A program made the position numbers and the translations under genes. Positions 60,423 through 64,000 of a stretch of DNA of 64,000 nt are shown here, in pieces. The notes below the pieces were generated by a model, which worked only from the letters and a program-made list of their open reading frames with translations, ran no database searches and was not told the origin of the DNA. The DNA is from Cardinalis cardinalis (Eukaryota; Chordata; Aves; Passeriformes; Cardinalidae), in contig JACDOX010000004.1 in the NCBI GenBank assembly GCA_014549065.1, positions 1,243,195 to 1,307,194 on the forward strand, written 5' to 3'. Every line of letters starts with the position of its first letter. Position 1 is the first letter of the stretch.

Positions 60423-60801
60423 TGTGATGGTGCAGAGTGATGCAGGGTGCCCAGGCAGTGCAAAGGAGAGCTGCTTTATTGCAAAAACCAGGCCTTTTAA
60501 AGCAGTTCCACTTTAAGCAGTTAGCTGGTTACCAGTTTNCACAGTTTTAAGGCACCAGACCAAGCCCACCCACCACCATTCAGCACGATGTGGACAGGTG
60601 GCAGTCATTGCACAGCTCTCATGTCTCTCATGTCTCTCTACCCCTATTCCAGCTGAGTCCCTCTCCCACAGTCCTCTTTTACTTAGCTGAAGTAGCAGGC
60701 TTGAGCCATGATTTTACAAGGGTAACAAGGCCCTTATTTTATAAGGTTTTACCTCTATGCAACAGGTTTAGCTCACTGTCAACCATAAATATCAGATAGC
60801 A
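60423..60801 (-). mobile_element. Solo ERV LTR, minus orientation (probable)
   Basis: Read on the minus strand, the block has a TATA-like TTTAAAAG (plus-strand 60494-60501), about 15-25 bases later an AATAAA poly-A signal (60475-60480), then a short U5-like part ending '...ccatcaca' at 60423. A TG...CA type border is therefore visible at 60423. The spacing of TATA and poly-A signal matches the very short R of many avian LTRs. The opposite border is set at about 60801 because a 'ca' there is followed by GTCTGT, which partly matches GTCTCA just outside 60423 (possible decayed 6-bp target duplication). A triplicated 'tctcatg' unit lies at about 60617-60637. No coding sequence of a provirus adjoins. 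Confidence 0.52.
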
Positions 60802-63780
60802 GTCTGTATTTTTCAGGTACAGAACTCGTTTTCNCTGGGAACTTGCCAGACTGTATTGACTAATACTGTTATTGACTGTCAAGCATAGTTCATATTGTGA
60901 ATACATGGGATGTGTGTATCTGCCTTTTCTTTTTTCCACTGCAATCAGTGGAAAAATATTTTTTTGTATTCATCAGATGATTTTTTCAATCTATTAAAAG
61001 TGTGCAAAAAACANAAAAGCACTAGAGCGGAAAATGACAGACAACTTGGGAAGAGCAATAGGGAAATATAATCTCTTTTTTTTCCCCATCACTGGTCTCC
61101 TTCAGAGAGCCCTTGTAAAACTGGAGTCCCCCACAGCATTCTGCATGACAATGTCGTGAAGCTGATTCCTCTACATTTGCTGTGAATTTTATCATTATTA
61201 TTATACCAAGAATAGCAGAATAGCAGGCTCTTGTGCTCATTTCTACTTGTGAAAACAAGGGTGAGCCTTTGTTGACTTAATTTCCTTTGTGTAGCACTTC
61301 ACAAATGAGACNTGCCACAAAGCTGTAGTGTTTCTAGAGTGGGTGTCTGCTCAAAATGCGTCCTAACCCTTCTCTACATTCAAATTGACACTGTGGAAAT
61401 TGTACATACTCTGTCTGGAGAGGTACTGTCCATCTATTCAAAGCCTCATTCAGCCCTGTAACATGAGTATGAGTGTCATAATACAGCACTTGGGAAAGTT
61501 AAAGAACTTCCTCCTTTTCTGGTCAGCTACATATAATTTGGGTGACCAGAGCCATCGCTGTCCCTCAAGGGCCTGTTGTGTGGCTTATGTTTTCATGTTT
61601 ACAGTATTCCAGCAGGAACCATCATATGATGCAGGATGTGTGATTTTCAAATGAGTGGAGGCTGAAATACTGAGTTGCTCTTTCATTCAGAAGCATTTCT
61701 CTTTGGAAAGACTAAAAGAAATTGGTTTTCATTGAAATCAATTTAGCGCCAAAAAGCCCAAAAAGAGATTTCCCTGGATGCTTAAGTGGAACAGGTATGC
61801 CATATTAAGTATGATTTAAATATATTTGTCTGGATGTATTGGAATACAGTACNGCAATATATCAATCCAAAAGCAATAAAGTAAAACTCCAGAGCAGAGT
61901 TATGGTTTCATATTTTAGTGCAGTGCTATTGTTTTTTTAGTGATTATTTTTTATTATCAATATACATGCTCTGCTCATGGGCAGGGAAATGACTATGCAG
62001 GCATAAACAGAGGGATTCTTGTTCTCCAAAGACTTCGTGGTGTAATTGTAAGTCAGCTCTGTGCACTCAGCATCCTCAGTCAGGGAAGCTCAGAGACACC
62101 CCTGCCATATTGCTCCAGTGGAAAGGTGATCTCCTCCAGGAACAGTGGTGGGAAAATCCTGTTTTGCTAAACTATATTTACACTATTTTATGTACAGTGC
62201 TGCTCCTTAGTAGCTGGATCCCATTTCTGTTTGCTTCCAAAGACTGCTGAGGTATGAAGGCAACCACTTAGGTGGGCTGGTCTCAGGGAGTGCTGGGCAA
62301 TTGTCAGTTCAGGCGTTGGCAGGGCTGATTTAGGAAAGGGGGAGCTGGGATGCCTCAGCGGAGGCTCACCAGCAGTAACCAGTCTTTGATAGTGGTAGTC
62401 TGAGGTTAGTGGTCACTGCAGGGATTTTGAAGACTCTTGTTCAAATAGTTACNTTATCACAAGGGAAAATTTTATGCAGTCCAAAGGCGACTTATTCAGG
62501 TGTTTTGGTAAAGATTTAAATATATGTTTATGTAGGTAGCTTGAATATTTTACCTTTAGATTTTCTGTAAATGAAAAGAACCAGAATTACCCATTTTGAC
62601 ACTGAGTAAGTGTGAGATACTGACTTTNGTGCTTGATGGGCAGGATGTGCATGACAGTAGACTTTAAACATTTTTATTTGTTTTTATTNGCTCCAAAATA
62701 CTGGAAAAGTGTGTTTTATCTTTAAAAAATATCAATTTCCATCCATATTAGATAAAACATTCTTTCATGCAGCATTGAATGATAGTTTATTTTTCCTTCA
62801 GGCTCTGTGATCCTAACAGCTCTTAATTTTTTTTTTGTGCCTCAGTTAGTCCATCTTCTTAAGCTGATAAAATATAGAGAGAAAAGTGAATAAAACAATA
62901 CAGTTTACTGTAGCTGGGGACCTTCTCAGCTACAGTACCTGTAGCTGGTCTCCAAAATGTGTTTGTTTCACTCAGCTTGATCAAGGTATAAATCAGAGAG
63001 GAGAAGTCTTCCCACTGAACATTTTAAAGACAGATAGAGATGCAGATGGGTTCAGGAAAACATGAGACTGAATCTAAATGTGAAATGAAATATAGATAAA
63101 AGCGTCTTGCGTCAGACAGTTTTAATATTAATACCAACATCTCTTGGATGAAAAAGACCAATATTTTGTGGTTGTGACATTTTCCACAGGAAAAAAACAA
63201 GCAGGTTTCCTGGGGATATTTCTGAACTTGATGGAAAAAAAATCTATTTTGTAAATGGTGGCATGATTTTAGATTCAGTCCAGAATGATACATTAAGTTC
63301 CATTACCTACCTACATTTTGGGTTTTAAAAAAAAAGAATGAATAACTTTTAATGGATTTGAAAGTAGATATACAGCAGTCTGTTCTGCAATAATTGTTAA
63401 GTAAACTTACTTGTTTTTGTTGCTTACGTAAAAAGTCTTCAGAATCAAACATTCTATACAGATGGAGACTATGAATTATCTCTTTGTCCTAGATAGCAAA
63501 CACACAATTTCTAATGGAATTGGATAGCATTAATAATATATAAATTTTCCACCATCTGGTAAAAAAGTCTTGTGGGAAACTTTTTTAACAGAAAATAAGG
63601 TCTGATAAGTAAAACCTGAAAGAGGATCAGATGTTCTGGGTGTTTGATCTTAAATTGAACAATAGATGGCTTCAGAGAACGTTTCCCTCAGTGATGGATA
63701 GCTCCAGATAAAGATGGAGGGCACAGCCACAGATCCTGCAGAAAGGCCACAAAGAGTTTGTGTGGAAAAGTCAAATTTCC
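60802..63780. other. Unique sequence, no gene seen
   Basis: AT-rich with chance frames of up to 89 codons. A 'tgtgcctcagttagtccatc' stretch near 62837 faintly recalls the 'tgcctcagtttcctcatctg' core of MIR-type SINEs but has too little context to call. The block 61980-62420 is less AT-rich without a recognised function. Confidence 0.5.
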
Positions 63781-63832
63781 TTTTTTTTTTTTAACACACT
63801 GATAGTAAAAAAAAAAATAAATTAAAAAATAG
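63781..63832. repeat. T-run and A-run pair able to form an AT-only hairpin
   Basis: A run of about 12 T is followed after some 14 bases by a run of 11 A and further A-rich sequence. It is a low-complexity inverted repeat, most likely simple slippage products. Confidence 0.7.
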
Positions 63833-64000
63833 GACTGCTTGACAAAAATGCACTGCCAAATTTCCAGATCTAATAACATTTAAAACACAGCTGTACTGGA
63901 TTACACTGCTGAGCCTAGTGTCTCCCATGAGAGAGAATCTTGTACAACAAGGGTAGAAAAGAGATTTCTGAAGAGGGTGGGTGTTTATTGAAGCCTACCT
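63833..64000. other. Window end, nothing seen
   Basis: Unique sequence with no feature that can be supported. Confidence 0.6.

Noticed and set aside
62837..62880. Possible MIR-type SINE core ('tgtgcctcagttagtccatc')
   Set aside because: Only about 20 bases resemble the consensus, with no match on either side.
1..64000. Search for tRNA, rRNA, CRISPR arrays, bacterial operons or a compact gene system
   Set aside because: No B-box or cloverleaf-like sequence, no regularly spaced direct repeats with unique spacers and no run of co-directional coding frames was seen; the composition and CR1 content indicate vertebrate non-coding DNA.

Overview
This window looks like bird nuclear DNA that contains no recognisable protein-coding gene. 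The case for a bird rests on its repeats: at least eight decayed CR1 LINE 3' ends, one of them still ending in the CR1-type 8-bp tail unit TTCTGTGA and another still showing reverse-transcriptase coding sequence, plus LTR fragments matching avian endogenous-retrovirus LTR types. Base composition is AT-rich, repeat density is low, and single N characters are scattered about every few hundred bases, as in a draft or consensus assembly with masked ambiguous sites. No open frame exceeds about 170 codons and none has family resemblance outside the CR1 relic. The window is best read as intergenic or deep-intronic sequence; which of the two cannot be decided from the sequence alone.

Layout. 1-8 kb: a minus-strand ERVL-type solo LTR relic (about 98-530), a plus-strand CR1 3' end (about 1985-2345), then unique AT-rich DNA. 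8-20 kb: a three-copy minisatellite (8827), a (TA)n run (9573), a 20-bp tandem duplication (15738), an exon-like segment with a strong donor (17753-17849) and an (AC)n/poly-A tract (18845). 20-32 kb: two CR1 pieces (20505 minus, 21290 plus), an old amniote-wide repeat relic (23245), (CA)n at 25887, a CAT/CCT microsatellite (30548), and the longest CR1 relic (about 30750-31760, minus). 32-47 kb: mostly unique DNA, an LTR-like block packed with Ns (about 39745-40265), a second relic of the amniote-wide repeat in the other orientation (44795) and a minus-strand CR1 end (45623). 47-64 kb: a candidate regulatory block (47320-47500), CR1 pieces at 47985, 51560 and 55492, two short exon-like segments with good splice sites (54835 plus, 56740 minus), a GC-rich stop-poor block (58864-59364) and a second minus-strand LTR (about 60423-60801).

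There is no operon or pathway to describe. I found no convincing undescribed system. The items most worth checking are the N-dense LTR block, the exon-like segments with strong splice sites, and the candidate conserved non-coding blocks. Repeat names come from recall of consensus sequences, not from a search, so family-level names are tentative and all repeat boundaries are approximate to a few tens of bases.
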